NCBI RefSeq assembly: GCF_002982075.1 | Contig: NZ_PUEJ01000003.1 | Coordinates: forward strand, 372,001-436,000 | Direction: 5' to 3' | Origin: Labrys okinawensis | GTDB lineage: Bacteria; Pseudomonadota; Alphaproteobacteria; Rhizobiales; Labraceae | Length of the DNA stretch: 64,000 nucleotides | Shown: positions 27,287 through 35,821 of the stretch, in pieces | How the letters are laid out: every line of letters begins with the position of its first letter | How positions within the stretch are numbered: position 1 is the stretch's first letter | Notes under the pieces: generated by a model | What the model was told of the DNA's origin: nothing | The model's input: the letters and a program-made list of their open reading frames with translations, nothing else | The model's database searches: none | Position numbers and translations under genes: made by a program

Positions 27287-27819
27287 TCCATTGCCAAGTT
27301 GCAGGCGTCGAGGTGTGGGCCTGGTGCCTGATGCCCAACCACGTGCATCTCATTCTCGTGCCGCCTGATCCGGATGGCCTGCGGCGGGCCTTCGCCAACC
27401 CATCGGTGCTATGCCGGCCATGTCCATGCGCGTGAGAAGCGGACGGGGCATTTTTGGCAGGGGCGCTATGGCGCGGTTGCCATGGATGAGGCGCATCTCC
27501 TGCACGCGGTGCGCTATGTCTGTCTCAATCCGGTTCGGGTCGGCCTTTGGAACGAGCTCGGGATTGGCGCTGGGCCAGCACGCGGGCCCATCTTCTGGGA
27601 CAGGAAGACGGTATCACCAGCCTTGCGCCGGTTCGCCAGCGTGTCGCCGATTTCTCCGATCTGCTCGATAATGTGGATGAGGCGATGTTCAACCGTGTCC
27701 GCCGGGCGCAGAGTGTTGGGCGCCCGCTTGGCGACGATGCCTTCATCGATCGCATCAGGGTATTGACGGGCCGCGAGGTGAGATTGGGGAAACGCGGGCC
27801 TAAGCCCAAGGAAGGGTAG
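27287..27819 (+). pseudogene. Broken REP-associated (Y1) transposase, copy B, 5' truncated
   Basis: Begins within the transposase (AGVEVWAWCLMPNHVHLILV) and lacks the first 40 or so residues of copy A. It keeps the Trp codon that is a stop in copy A, but shares both frameshifts with it, after RRAFA and after NPVRVGL. The shared lesions show that the gene was already dead when the segment was duplicated. It ends in GKRGPKPKEG and a TAG. Confidence 0.85.
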
Positions 27820-27870
27820 TTGGCGTCAGTCGGGTGGGCGGGTCAGAATAGAATGCACTGTCACCGTAAT
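27287..27870 (+). repeat. 584-base direct repeat, copy B
   Basis: Partner of 25426-26009. Its left edge abuts the IS481-type remnant and its right edge is the identical CACCGTAAT end point. The next base begins a truncated toxin-tip reading frame. Confidence 0.9.
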
Positions 27871-27944
27871 TGCTAGGGCTTGCGGGCCGCTTTCCAGCAA
27901 ATGCGGCAACAATAATAGCTGCATCTCAGCTTCCAGATCGAAAT

Positions 27945-28208
27945 ATGTTTACAAAGGCAGGGCGCGCCTATCAAAAGCACAATTCTCGAAATGAGCCGAA
28001 GTGGGGTCCTCTCGATCCAGATCGCAATAAGCCGACTTGTGCTAACGTAAAAGGTCTCGCTCTTGTTACATCTATTGTTGGAAATCCTCAATCGACATGG
28101 AAATCATACGTAAACCCGAGGTGTGTAAATGTTGTAGGCGTATTCGATCCCGGCGGAAGATGTCTTCGCTACAACGAGAATACTGGAGAGTTCATGGAGT
28201 TCTTGTAA
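27945..28208 (+). CDS. Orphan C-terminal toxin tip (Rhs/CdiA-type), 5' truncated
   Basis: 87 residues from the first ATG; the same frame is open upstream to the repeat junction at 27870 (ending LPDRNMFTKAGRAYQKH), so the protein is probably a fragment of a larger toxin. The pattern FTKAGRAYQKHNSR, then IVGNPQSTW, then VFDPGGRCLRYNENTGEFMEF at the extreme C-terminus matches the layout of small RNase-like toxin tips at the end of Rhs and other polymorphic toxins (AGRALQKHG ... GNP ... PDGRG-R-DxNGxFxGFL). The nuclease activity is inference. No ribosome site is evident, so it may be silent. Confidence 0.55.
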   Translation: MFTKAGRAYQKHNSRNEPKWGPLDPDRNKPTCANVKGLALVTSIVGNPQSTWKSYVNPRCVNVVGVFDPGGRCLRYNENTGEFMEFL

Positions 28209-28226
28209 CTTCAAGGGAATTTAAAG

Positions 28227-28601
28227 ATGAAAAATGAGATAGTATATAATCTGGAATTCCTAGATGAGTCAGACGTAATATATTCAATTTTGATTAAGAA
28301 TTACGAGAAGAATGATTTTATCAAAGAAATAATTGAATTCGAATGCGTTGACTCCATTTATTCAGATGATTCTGAGCAAATTTTTTTTAAAATAAAAGAT
28401 ATTATCTATATATTGGATTTATTTGAGGTGGAATTTTTGGAGGTTTCTGTATCTTATTCTGATGTTAATAAATTAAGGGAGTCGGTATGTGATTTTTTGA
28501 ATTGCGTTTTTCGTAATAATCAAAAATCTGTCGTAGAATTTTTCTTCGATGTGCAAAGAGATCATTTGCTTGGGAAATTCCAAGGTGCCTTCCTTAGTTG
28601 A
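28227..28601 (+). CDS. Small acidic protein, probable immunity partner of the orphan toxin tip
   Basis: 124 residues, rich in Asp, Glu, Ile and Phe, with no signal peptide, no membrane span and no family I recognise. It starts 19 bases after the toxin-tip stop behind an AAGGGAA ribosome site. It is extremely AT-rich for this window (long A/T runs, many ATA and TTA codons), a sign of transfer. Small acidic AT-rich genes directly after a toxin tip are typical immunity genes, and that is the basis of the call. Confidence 0.6.
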   Translation: MKNEIVYNLEFLDESDVIYSILIKNYEKNDFIKEIIEFECVDSIYSDDSEQIFFKIKDIIYILDLFEVEFLEVSVSYSDVNKLRESVCDFLNCVFRNNQKSVVEFFFDVQRDHLLGKFQGAFLS

Positions 28602-28755
28602 AGGCAAGAGGTTATTGGATCACGCTTCACGGGTGAGGCGCAAAAATCAAGATGACAGTGCTGGAGCGCGTTCTAACCACGCGGCCTTGAACTTGGAGCG
28701 CTGGGCACACCACCCCTCCCCAAATCACCCTACTTCCCCTATTCCCCTGCCTCGC

Positions 28756-28791
28756 GCATGATGGCGCGCGCCTTTCCGGCGCCCATCATGC
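28756..28791. promoter_or_regulatory. Inverted repeat upstream of the amine oxidase gene
   Basis: Perfect nine-base arms GCATGATGG and CCATCATGC, 18 bases apart, end 17 bases before the ATG at 28808. Position and symmetry fit an operator or a leader hairpin; the regulator is unknown. Confidence 0.45.
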
Positions 28792-28807
28792 CAGCAGGGA
28801 AACAACC

Positions 28808-30472
28808 ATGCCGAACGACCCCTCCGATGCCATCAGCGCCTTCGGGCCGGATTTTCCGTTTGCCTATGACGCGTGGCTGGCCCATCCGGCCGGGCTCGGC
28901 GCCGTGCCGGCCGACAAGCATGGCAAGCGCGTCGCCATCATCGGGGCGGGAGCGGCCGGGCTGGTGGCGGGCTATGAGCTGATGCGCCTGGGCTTGCGGC
29001 CGGTGCTCTATGAATCGGCTCGGCTCGGCGGGCGGCTGCGCTCGCAGCGTTTCGAGGGCGCGGACGGCATCATCGCCGAGCTCGGCGGCATGCGTTTCCC
29101 GGTCTCTTCGCGCGGCTTCTATCATTATGTCGACAAGCTCGGCCTGGAGACGCGGCCCTTTCCCAATCCGCTCACGCCGGCGGCCGGCTCCACCGTGATC
29201 GATCTGGAGGGCGAGACCCTCTATGCCCGCACGCTGGACGACCTGCCCCCGCTCTACCGCGAGGTCGCCGACGCCTATCACCAGGCCCTGGAGGAGGGGG
29301 CCCAGTTCTCCGCGCTGCAAGCGGCGATGCAGGCGCGCGATGCCAGGCGCATCAAGGAGCTGTGGGATCCGATCGTGCGCGATTGGGACGAGCGCACCTT
29401 CTATGATTTCGTGGTGTCGTCGCAGGCCTTCCGCAAGCTCTCCTTCCGCCATCGCGAGGTGTTCGGGCAGGTCGGCTTCGGCACCGGCGGCTGGGATTCG
29501 GATTTCCCCAATTCGATGCTGGAGATCCTGCGCGTCAATCTCGGCGCCTTCGACGACGAGCAGCGCTATGTCGTCGGCGGGGTCGAGCAGGTGGCGCAGG
29601 GCATCTGGTCCAAGGCGCCGGAAAAGCTGGCGCATTGGCCGGCCGGCACCACGCTGGCCGGGCTCAACGCCGGCGCCACCAGGGGGCGGGCGCAGGCGAT
29701 CGCCCATAACGGCAAGGGCGGCTTTGCCGTGACGGATCAATGGGGCAATCGCGACGATTACGAGGCGGTGGTCGTCACCTGCCAGAGCCATCTGCTCACC
29801 ACCTCGATCGCCGCCGAGGAGAGCCTGTTCGATCAGAAATTATGGATGGCGCTCGACCGCACCCGCTACATGCAGGCGGCCAAGACCTTCATCATGGTCG
29901 ACCGCCCCTTCTGGAAGGACAAGGACCCGGCCACCGGCCGCGATTTGATGTCGATGACGCTGACCGACCGCATCACCCGCGGCACCTATCTGTTCGACAA
30001 TGGCGACGACAGGCCGGGCGTGATCTGCCTGTCCTATTCCTGGATGACGGATGCGCTGAAGGTGCTGCCGCTGCCGGCCGAGCGGCGGGTGGAGCTCGCC
30101 CTCTCCGCCCTCGGCAAGATCTATCCCGGGCTCGATATCGCCAGCCACATCATCGGCTCGCCGATCTGCGTGAGCTGGGAAGCGGACGAGAACTTCCTCG
30201 GCGCCTTCAAGGGCGCGCTGCCGGGGCATTATCGCTACAATCACCGCATGTACGGCCATTTCATGCAGGCAGACCTGCCTGAGAGCCAGCGCGGCATCTT
30301 CATGGCCGGCGATGGCGTGAGCTGGACGCCGGCCTGGGTCGAAGGCGCGGTGCAGACGGCGCTCAATGCGGTGTGGGGCGTGATGACCCATCTCGGCGGC
30401 CGCTCTCCGGCTGAAAATCCAGGCCCCGGCGATCTCTATCCCACACTGAAGCCGATCGATCTCGGGGATTGA
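28808..30472 (+). CDS. FAD-dependent amine oxidase, tryptophan/lysine 2-monooxygenase-like
   Basis: 554 residues. An FAD-binding Rossmann motif VAIIGAGAAGLVAGYEL lies near residues 42-58, with the following acidic residue in LYES and the second FAD signature GGRLRSQRF. The C-terminus has the flavin-contact motif GIFMAGDGVSWTPAWVEGAV. Length and the GGMRFPVSSRGFYHYVDKLG block are those of bacterial tryptophan 2-monooxygenase (IaaM) and lysine 2-monooxygenase, which convert amino acids to amides, rather than of short monoamine oxidases. The substrate cannot be read from sequence, and no amidase partner is adjacent. High GC and normal codon use mark the return to core DNA. Confidence 0.85.
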   Translation: MPNDPSDAISAFGPDFPFAYDAWLAHPAGLGAVPADKHGKRVAIIGAGAAGLVAGYELMRLGLRPVLYESARLGGRLRSQRFEGADGIIAELGGMRFPVSSRGFYHYVDKLGLETRPFPNPLTPAAGSTVIDLEGETLYARTLDDLPPLYREVADAYHQALEEGAQFSALQAAMQARDARRIKELWDPIVRDWDERTFYDFVVSSQAFRKLSFRHREVFGQVGFGTGGWDSDFPNSMLEILRVNLGAFDDEQRYVVGGVEQVAQGIWSKAPEKLAHWPAGTTLAGLNAGATRGRAQAIAHNGKGGFAVTDQWGNRDDYEAVVVTCQSHLLTTSIAAEESLFDQKLWMALDRTRYMQAAKTFIMVDRPFWKDKDPATGRDLMSMTLTDRITRGTYLFDNGDDRPGVICLSYSWMTDALKVLPLPAERRVELALSALGKIYPGLDIASHIIGSPICVSWEADENFLGAFKGALPGHYRYNHRMYGHFMQADLPESQRGIFMAGDGVSWTPAWVEGAVQTALNAVWGVMTHLGGRSPAENPGPGDLYPTLKPIDLGD

Positions 30473-30545
30473 GGGGAAAGGGAGGCAAGCGGCCGGCAGG
30501 GCGCATTCCCATGTGCCAGCCTGGTTGGAACGGGCGATCGAACGC

Positions 30546-30749
30546 GGTGTGCCGATCTCCAGATCAGCATTTTTCTAAAGCGTTTTGCGATTTGGCGGAG
30601 TCGCCAAGAATCGCAAAGACGCGTGGAACCAAAGAGTCAGAGCAAACAAGTGCTTCCGTCTAAACGCGCTTTGCTCTGGTCGCGGCGGTGTCGCTTCCCA
30701 GAGGAAGACGCAGAAACGCTCTGAAATGCGGATCCGGAGATCGGCACAC
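30546..30749. repeat. 204-base nested palindromic element
   Basis: Outer arms at 30546-30572 and 30723-30749 are inverted copies with two or three mismatches (GGTGTGCCGATCTCC at the left, GGAGATCGGCACACC at the right). Inside lies a copy of the interspersed double hairpin (30577-30677), and AGCGTTTTGCG on the left also pairs with CGCAGAAACGCT on the right. The whole unit could fold into one long cruciform. It lies between convergent genes, so it may also serve as a terminator. It resembles a small non-autonomous element (MITE-like). Confidence 0.7.
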
Positions 30750-30754
30750 CAATG

Positions 30755-31660
30755 TCACCCCGCCCGGAAAAATCCTCCGATGCGTTCGCGCAGCCACTGA
30801 TGGGCCGGATCGCCCTGGCGGCGCGGGTGCCAGATCTGGGTGAAGGGCACGGGAGGCAGGGCGAAGGGCGGTTCGAACAGGCGAAGGCCGTCAGCCTCGA
30901 TCGAGGGCGGCAGGATGCCGCGCGCCACGGTGAGAATGATGTTCGTGCCGCTGATCAGGCGCGGCGCCACGCCCCAATGCGGCAGGGTCAGGCAGATCCG
31001 CCGCCTGTGGCCGAGCGCGACGAGAGCGCGGTCGATCTCGTTCTCGACATCGGCACGCAGCGCCACCAGGGCATGCGGGCGGGCGAGATAGGCAGCAAGG
31101 TCGAGCCCGCCGGAAGGCGGCTGGCCTGCCGCGTCGGCGAGGCAGACATAGCGGTCCTCGAACAGGAGGCTGCGGGCCAGCTGCTTGCCGAGATCGGGAA
31201 ACACGGCCAGGGCCAGGTCGATTTCGCCATCGAGGATCTGGGCCTCCATCGCCTCCCGGCTCGCCTGGGTGACGAGCAGGTCGCTGTGGGGCGCCTCGGT
31301 GCGCAGGAGCGGCACGAGCTTCGGCAGCAGCACGGCGGCGCCATAGTCCGACATCGCCAGGCGGAAGGTGCGACGCTCGCTCGAGGGATCGAAGCCGGCC
31401 GGGGCGAGCAGATGCCGCATGCGGTCGAGCGCCTCGCCGAGATGAGGCTGGATCTCGAGCGCCCGTGCCGTCGGGCCGAGGCCGCCGCCCTGGCGCACCA
31501 GCAGGGGATCGTCGAACAGCAGGCGCAGCCGCGCCAGGGCATGGCTGACGGCCGGCTGGCTCCTGTTCAGGCGCAAGGCCGCGCGCGAGACGTGGCGCTC
31601 CGCCAGCAGGGCCTCGAGCACGGTGAGCAGGTTGAGGTCGATACCGGCAAGGTTATTCAT
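30755..31660 (-). CDS. LysR-family transcriptional regulator
   Basis: 301 residues from MNNLAGIDLNLLTVLEALL; an ATG nine bases upstream is equally possible. The N-terminal winged helix is standard (RHVSRAALRLNRSQPAVSHALARLR), followed by a periplasmic-binding-like effector domain. It is divergent from the DMT-family gene at 31745 with an 84-base intergenic region, the usual LysR arrangement, so it most likely controls that gene. The binding site was not resolved. Confidence 0.9.
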   Translation of the reverse strand: MNNLAGIDLNLLTVLEALLAERHVSRAALRLNRSQPAVSHALARLRLLFDDPLLVRQGGGLGPTARALEIQPHLGEALDRMRHLLAPAGFDPSSERRTFRLAMSDYGAAVLLPKLVPLLRTEAPHSDLLVTQASREAMEAQILDGEIDLALAVFPDLGKQLARSLLFEDRYVCLADAAGQPPSGGLDLAAYLARPHALVALRADVENEIDRALVALGHRRRICLTLPHWGVAPRLISGTNIILTVARGILPPSIEADGLRLFEPPFALPPVPFTQIWHPRRQGDPAHQWLRERIGGFFRAG

Positions 31661-31744
31661 GTGATGCATATTAGGAATAGGAAATCGGAATTTCCATCTG
31701 ATTACGGAATGGCATAGCTCTTCCGCGACTGAAGGAGAGCGCCG

Positions 31745-32233
31745 ATGACCAACCCCGCTTCCATTCTTTTGCTGCTGCCGGCCCTGATCGCAGGCGCGGT
31801 CGTGCCGTTCCAGGCGGGCGCCAATGCCACGCTCGGCCGCCTGCTCGGCCATCCGCTCTGGGCCACCCTGGTTTCACTGGCGGTGAGCATCGCGGTGATC
31901 CTGCCGGTGATGGCGGCCTTCCGCGTATCGGCCCCCAGCATCGACGCCGCATCGAAGGGGCCGTGGTGGATCTGGACGGGCGGTCTGGCCGGCGTGATCT
32001 ACATCACCGCCGCGCTTCTGCTGGCCCCCCGGCTCGGTGCCGCCAATTTCATGGTGGCGGTGATCGCCGGTCAGATGATCGCCTCGTTGGCGATCGATCA
32101 TTTCGGCCTGATGGGTTTTGCGGCAAGGCCGGTCAATCCGGCCCGCCTCGCCGGCGTCCTGCTCATCCTCGGCGGCATGGCGGTGACGCAATGGGCCAAC
32201 GCCGCTCCGCTTGCCGCCGCCGAGGCACGGTGA
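31745..32233 (+). CDS. DMT-family small membrane protein (DUF606/YdcZ)
   Basis: 162 residues with five hydrophobic segments. The pattern GAVVPFQAGANATLGRLLG at the start and ANFMVAVIAGQMIASLAIDH in the second half is the DUF606 (YdcZ-like) signature within the drug/metabolite transporter superfamily. A GGAGAG ribosome site precedes the ATG. The neighbouring divergent LysR gene is its probable regulator. The substrate is unknown. Confidence 0.88.
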   Translation: MTNPASILLLLPALIAGAVVPFQAGANATLGRLLGHPLWATLVSLAVSIAVILPVMAAFRVSAPSIDAASKGPWWIWTGGLAGVIYITAALLLAPRLGAANFMVAVIAGQMIASLAIDHFGLMGFAARPVNPARLAGVLLILGGMAVTQWANAAPLAAAEAR

Positions 32234-32260
32234 AGGGCTGGCGGGAAGGGGGGCGAGTAC

Positions 32261-32386
32261 CCTTCTCCCCTTGCGGGAGAAGGTGCCCTGAAGGGGCGGA
32301 TGAGGGGTGTTAGCACTCCCTTTGCCAGGTTGCGTTTCTCCCCTCATCCGGCGCTGCGCGCCACCTTCTCCCGCAAGGGGAGAAGG
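32261..32386. terminator. Paired repeat hairpins between convergent genes
   Basis: Two 25-base perfect inverted copies (32261-32285 and 32362-32386), each itself a hairpin with arms CCTTCTCCC and GGGAGAAGG around CTTGC. They lie between the end of the DMT-type gene and the end of the CBS-domain gene. They can act as a bidirectional terminator or pair with each other. The same hairpin recurs at 59200-59222 in another convergent junction. Confidence 0.65.
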
Positions 32387-32395
32387 ATTACGGTG

Positions 32396-33669
32396 CTACG
32401 CGTCCTTCGATACCAGGATCTTGTCGATGCGCCTGCCGTCGAGGTCGACCACCTCGAAGCGCCAGCCGTCTCGCACGAAGCTCTCGCCGGTCTGCGGCAA
32501 GCGGTTGAGTTCGGCCAGGATGAAACCCGCCGCCGTCTCGTAGTCGCCGCGCTCGATCGGCATCGACAGGGTTTCGGCCAGTTCGTCGGCCTGCATCCAG
32601 CCTGACACCAGATAGGAGCCGTCCGAGCGCATGGTGATGGCCGGCTCGTCCTCGTCGTCGTCCTGGAAGGCGCCGGTGATCGCCTCCAGCACGTCATTGG
32701 CGGTGATCACGCCCTCGAAATGGCCGTATTCGTCGAAAACCAGCGCCATATGCGCCCTGGCGGAGCGCAGGGATTGCAGCACGCTCAGCGCCTCGTTGGT
32801 GTCCATCACGATGGGCGCAGCCTGAATATGGTCGCGCACATTGAGGGCCCGGCCGTCGAGCTGGCTCTGGAACAGGTCCTTGACCATGACGACGCCGACG
32901 ATGTTGTCGTCCTCGCCGTCCTGCACGGGCAGGCGCGAGCGGCTGGTGGCGCGCAATTGCGCCATGATCGTCTTGGCGGAATCGGAAAGGTCGATCACCT
33001 CCACGTCGCGTCGCGGCGTCATCAGCGAGCGGGCGCTGCGATCCCCCAGGCGCATGACGCCGGAGATCATGTCGCGCTCTGCCGTCTCCAGCACGCCGGC
33101 GCTCTCGGCTTCCTTGAGGATGGTGCGCACTTCCTCTTCCGTCACCTTTTCCTCGCTCTTGCCGCCCTGGCCGAGCAGCCTCAGCACGGCGCGTCCGGAG
33201 ATGTCGAGCAGGAAGACCAGCGGCGCCGCGCATTTCGACAGGAGCCGCATGGCCGGCGCCACCCGGGCCGCCATGCGCTCGGGATCGCGCAAAGCGATCT
33301 GCTTGGGCACGAGTTCGCCGATGATCAGCGACAGATAGGTGATCGCCACCACCACGATGCCGACGCCGAGCGTGTCGGCGGCATTGACGGACAAGCCCTG
33401 GGCCTGCAGCCAGCCGGCAAGGCGCGTGCCGAGCGTCGCGCCCGAGAAGGCGCCGGAGAGCACGCCCACCAGCGTGATGCCGATCTGGACGGTGGAGAGG
33501 AAGCGTCCGGGGTTTTCCAGAAGCTCCAGCGCCGTCGCCGCGCCTCGCTTCTTGCGATCGGCGAGCGCACGCAGCCTGGCTGGGCGGGAGGAGACAATCG
33601 CGAGTTCCGACATGGCGAGGACGCCGTTGAGAAGCGTCAGGAAGACGATGATGGCAATGTCGAGGAACA
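32396..33669 (-). CDS. CNNM/CorC-type membrane protein with CBS domains (hemolysin family)
   Basis: 424 residues from a TTG preceded by AAAGG; an ATG 64 bases upstream would add 21 unconserved residues and is the alternative. The N-terminal DUF21/CNNM domain has about four membrane spans (IAIIVFLTLLNGVLAMSELA; GIVVVAITYLSLIIGELVPK). Two CBS motifs follow (MTPRRDVEVIDL; LVFDEYGHFEGVITANDVLE), then a C-terminal CorC_HlyC domain. Family members are linked to magnesium and cobalt efflux and to metal homeostasis; the hemolysin label is historical. Confidence 0.9.
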
Positions 33670-34057
33670 AGGTGCCTTTGAGGGGGTTGCATGCCCGCGA
33701 CGAATGTCGGGCCGCTTCGAGGGGGCGGAGCATAACGGCATCGGCGGGCTTGGGATAGGGGGCCGGCCAGGCCCGCTATAGCGTTTTGCGATTGGACGGG
33801 GTCACCAGGAATCGAAAAGATGCGTCAGGACAATGCGTTAGAGCAAATAAGCGTTAACGCTTGAACGCGCTTTGCTCTAGGGATCGCAGCCATTCAGGGG
33901 GGGCGCCGCCTGTCTCATGGGAGCGTCAGGATAGGCAAGTAGAGGACGGATATTCCCTTTGGGAAGGAAAAGTCCGGCTGTGCAAAGCCGGCGAATATGG
34001 CATAACGATTCCTGTCTTGTTGCCATTGTCGGCACAGCCAATTCGGGGAATGTACGA
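33670..34057. other. Intergenic region with one interspersed repeat
   Basis: 388 bases between divergent genes (33670-33733 would be coding if the longer start of the CBS-domain gene is used). It contains the double-hairpin repeat at 33778-33878 and a small hairpin CCGGC/GCCGG near 33972-33990. No confident promoter was assigned for the entericidin-like gene. Confidence 0.5.
33778..33878. repeat. Interspersed double-hairpin repeat, copy 2
   Basis: About 101 bases, closely similar to 30577-30677 and 60173-60267. The first hairpin begins GCGTTTTGCGATT and returns as ATCGAAAAGATGCG; the second has perfect arms AGAGCAAA and TTTGCTCT with an inner AGCGTTAACGCT palindrome. Confidence 0.75.
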
Positions 34058-34192
34058 ATGTCAAAAATTTCCTTCGCGATCGTTGCTCTCGTGGTGTCCG
34101 CCCTCACCCTGACCGCCTGCGCCAACACGGTGACCGGCGTCGGCCGGGACGTGAAGGCCACCGGCCGCGCCGTCAAGCACGCGGTGCAGTGA
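34058..34192 (+). CDS. Entericidin-like small lipoprotein
   Basis: 44 residues: a short Lys-containing start, a hydrophobic signal segment (FAIVALVVSALTLTAC) with lipobox LTAC and Cys 21, then the entericidin tail NTVTGVGRDVKATG. Entericidin A/B proteins are tiny envelope lipoproteins common in this order. A GGGGAA ribosome site lies before the ATG. An upstream in-frame start would add 33 unrelated residues and break the signal peptide, so it was rejected. Confidence 0.85.
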   Translation: MSKISFAIVALVVSALTLTACANTVTGVGRDVKATGRAVKHAVQ

Positions 34193-34321
34193 GTTTCGCG
34201 CCGGCATCAGCCGGCCGTAGCGGGCAGTAATACCAAGTTGCGAAATCCCTGACCCTCATCCCCTTCCCGGAGTTCTTCGACCGGGCCAGGGATGACAGAG
34301 CGTATCGCACAAACCAGCAAG

Positions 34322-34894
34322 TCATTTGGCGAGCTGGGACAAGCCGATCAACAAGACGGGCAGCGCTCCTTCGATGCTGCCCGTATCGCCCGCCTCGAAG
34401 GCGACGACGTCGGCAAAGCCGAGGTCGAGGCTCGCCGCGCCGATCCGCACCGGGCCGGCGCCGAGCGCTGCCACCAGCTGAAGGCCGTCCTGCGGCAGCG
34501 TCAGCAGTCCGGATGCCAGATCATGCCGGGTCACCCGATGGCTGAACCGCCCGCGCCGGGTCATCACGTTGAAGTCGCGGATGGGGCCGTCGACCAGGCT
34601 GGCCGTGACGGGTACGTCGCCGGGGAAGGCCAGGGGAGCGGAGGCCGGGGTCAGCCTCACCGCCTCACGCCCTTCGATCGACATGTCGAGGCCCTGGCCC
34701 TCGATCAGGGTCAAAGTGCGGTCGATCTGTGGGAACAGCGAGAAGGGGCCGTCGCTCGCCACCTCCGCCACCGACAGGCGCCAGTCGAAATCCTCGAAGC
34801 CGGCGCCCTCCGGCGAGGCCGCGATCTCGGTGGTGGTGCCGCCGCCGTTCTTCCAGGGCTTGCGAGCGAGATCGGCGAAACGGATCAGCTTCAT
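34322..34894 (-). CDS. hutD: HutD/Ves family protein
   Basis: 190 residues with the HutD hallmark WKNGGGTTTEIAASPEGA near the N-terminus and DFDWRLSVAEVASDGPFSLF after it. HutD is a bicupin found in hut clusters and proposed to buffer high urocanate or formylglutamate; its biochemical role is not settled. It has its own AGGGA ribosome site and is separated from hutG by 99 bases, so it may be read through from the hut operon or on its own. Confidence 0.9.
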   Translation of the reverse strand: MKLIRFADLARKPWKNGGGTTTEIAASPEGAGFEDFDWRLSVAEVASDGPFSLFPQIDRTLTLIEGQGLDMSIEGREAVRLTPASAPLAFPGDVPVTASLVDGPIRDFNVMTRRGRFSHRVTRHDLASGLLTLPQDGLQLVAALGAGPVRIGAASLDLGFADVVAFEAGDTGSIEGALPVLLIGLSQLAK

Positions 34895-34993
34895 GGCGGG
34901 TCCCTAGGAGCGCGGTTTCGAAATCATGCTGTTTCGGCGAGGTGAGGGGCGGCACAGCGCGTGCCAGCGGCTTCCCCAAGCTTCGAAAACGCC

Positions 34994-35821
34994 CTATTTC
35001 AATGCCCTGGCGAACACCAGGCAGGCATTGAGGATGCTGCCGAGCGTTTCGCGCAGGGGCTGGGCATAGGCGGCATTGAAGGCGACGGGCCAGTTGGCTT
35101 CCCCGACCGGGCCGAGCGGCTCGTCGATATAGGAGCGGCAGGCCAGTTCCATCTGCACGGCATGCACACCCTTGTCGGGCTGGCCCAGGCTGCGTGTGAT
35201 GAAGCCGCCCTTGAAGCGTCCGTTCATCACGGTCTCGCGCCCGCTGGAGCGGCAGAGCGCCTCGATCGTCTCGGCCAGGGCGGGATGACAGGTCACGCCG
35301 CCATTGGTGCCGATGTTGAACTGCGGCAGCGTGCCCTCGAACAAGCGCGGAATCACCGAGCGGATCGAATGGCAGTCATAGACGACGATGTTGCGATGGC
35401 GTCCCCTAAGCCTGGCGACTTCGTCGGCCAGGGCCTGGTGATAGGGATCGAACCAGAGGGCGCGCCGTTCGGCGACCTCGGCCGCGCCGGGGGCCTCGCC
35501 GTCCTTGTAGAGCGGCTCGCCGTCGAAGCTGGTGGTCGGGCACAGCTCCGTGGTGGCCTGGCCGGGATAGAGCGAAACCCCGGACGGGTCGCGGTTGACA
35601 TCGACGACTGTGCGCGACATCGGCGTGCGCACGATGGTGGCGTCGAGCCCGGCCGCAAAATCATAGAGCGTCTCGATCCACCAGTCGGTGTCCTTGCGGG
35701 CGAGCCAGGGCGAGACCAGCCGCGCTTCGATCGCGGCCGGGATCTCAGTGCCCGTATGCGGCAGCGAGACGAGCAGCGGTGCCTGCCCCTGCCGGATCTC
35801 AAGCCAATCGGGCCGGCTCAT
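34994..35821 (-). CDS. hutG: N-formylglutamate deformylase HutG
   Basis: 275 residues, matching HutG of the five-step histidine pathway. It has the N-terminal [14 protein letters not shown], the [12 protein letters not shown] block and [10 protein letters not shown], with a late [14 protein letters not shown]. It hydrolyses N-formylglutamate to glutamate and formate. This route needs a formiminoglutamate deiminase (HutF), which is not in the window. The start overlaps the stop of hutH (ATGA). Confidence 0.93.
   Translation of the reverse strand: MSRPDWLEIRQGQAPLLVSLPHTGTEIPAAIEARLVSPWLARKDTDWWIETLYDFAAGLDATIVRTPMSRTVVDVNRDPSGVSLYPGQATTELCPTTSFDGEPLYKDGEAPGAAEVAERRALWFDPYHQALADEVARLRGRHRNIVVYDCHSIRSVIPRLFEGTLPQFNIGTNGGVTCHPALAETIEALCRSSGRETVMNGRFKGGFITRSLGQPDKGVHAVQMELACRSYIDEPLGPVGEANWPVAFNAAYAQPLRETLGSILNACLVFARALK

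Noticed and set aside
32261..32386. Possible CRISPR-like or tandem repeat array
   Set aside because: Only two inverted copies with no spacers; it fits a terminator or repeat pair.
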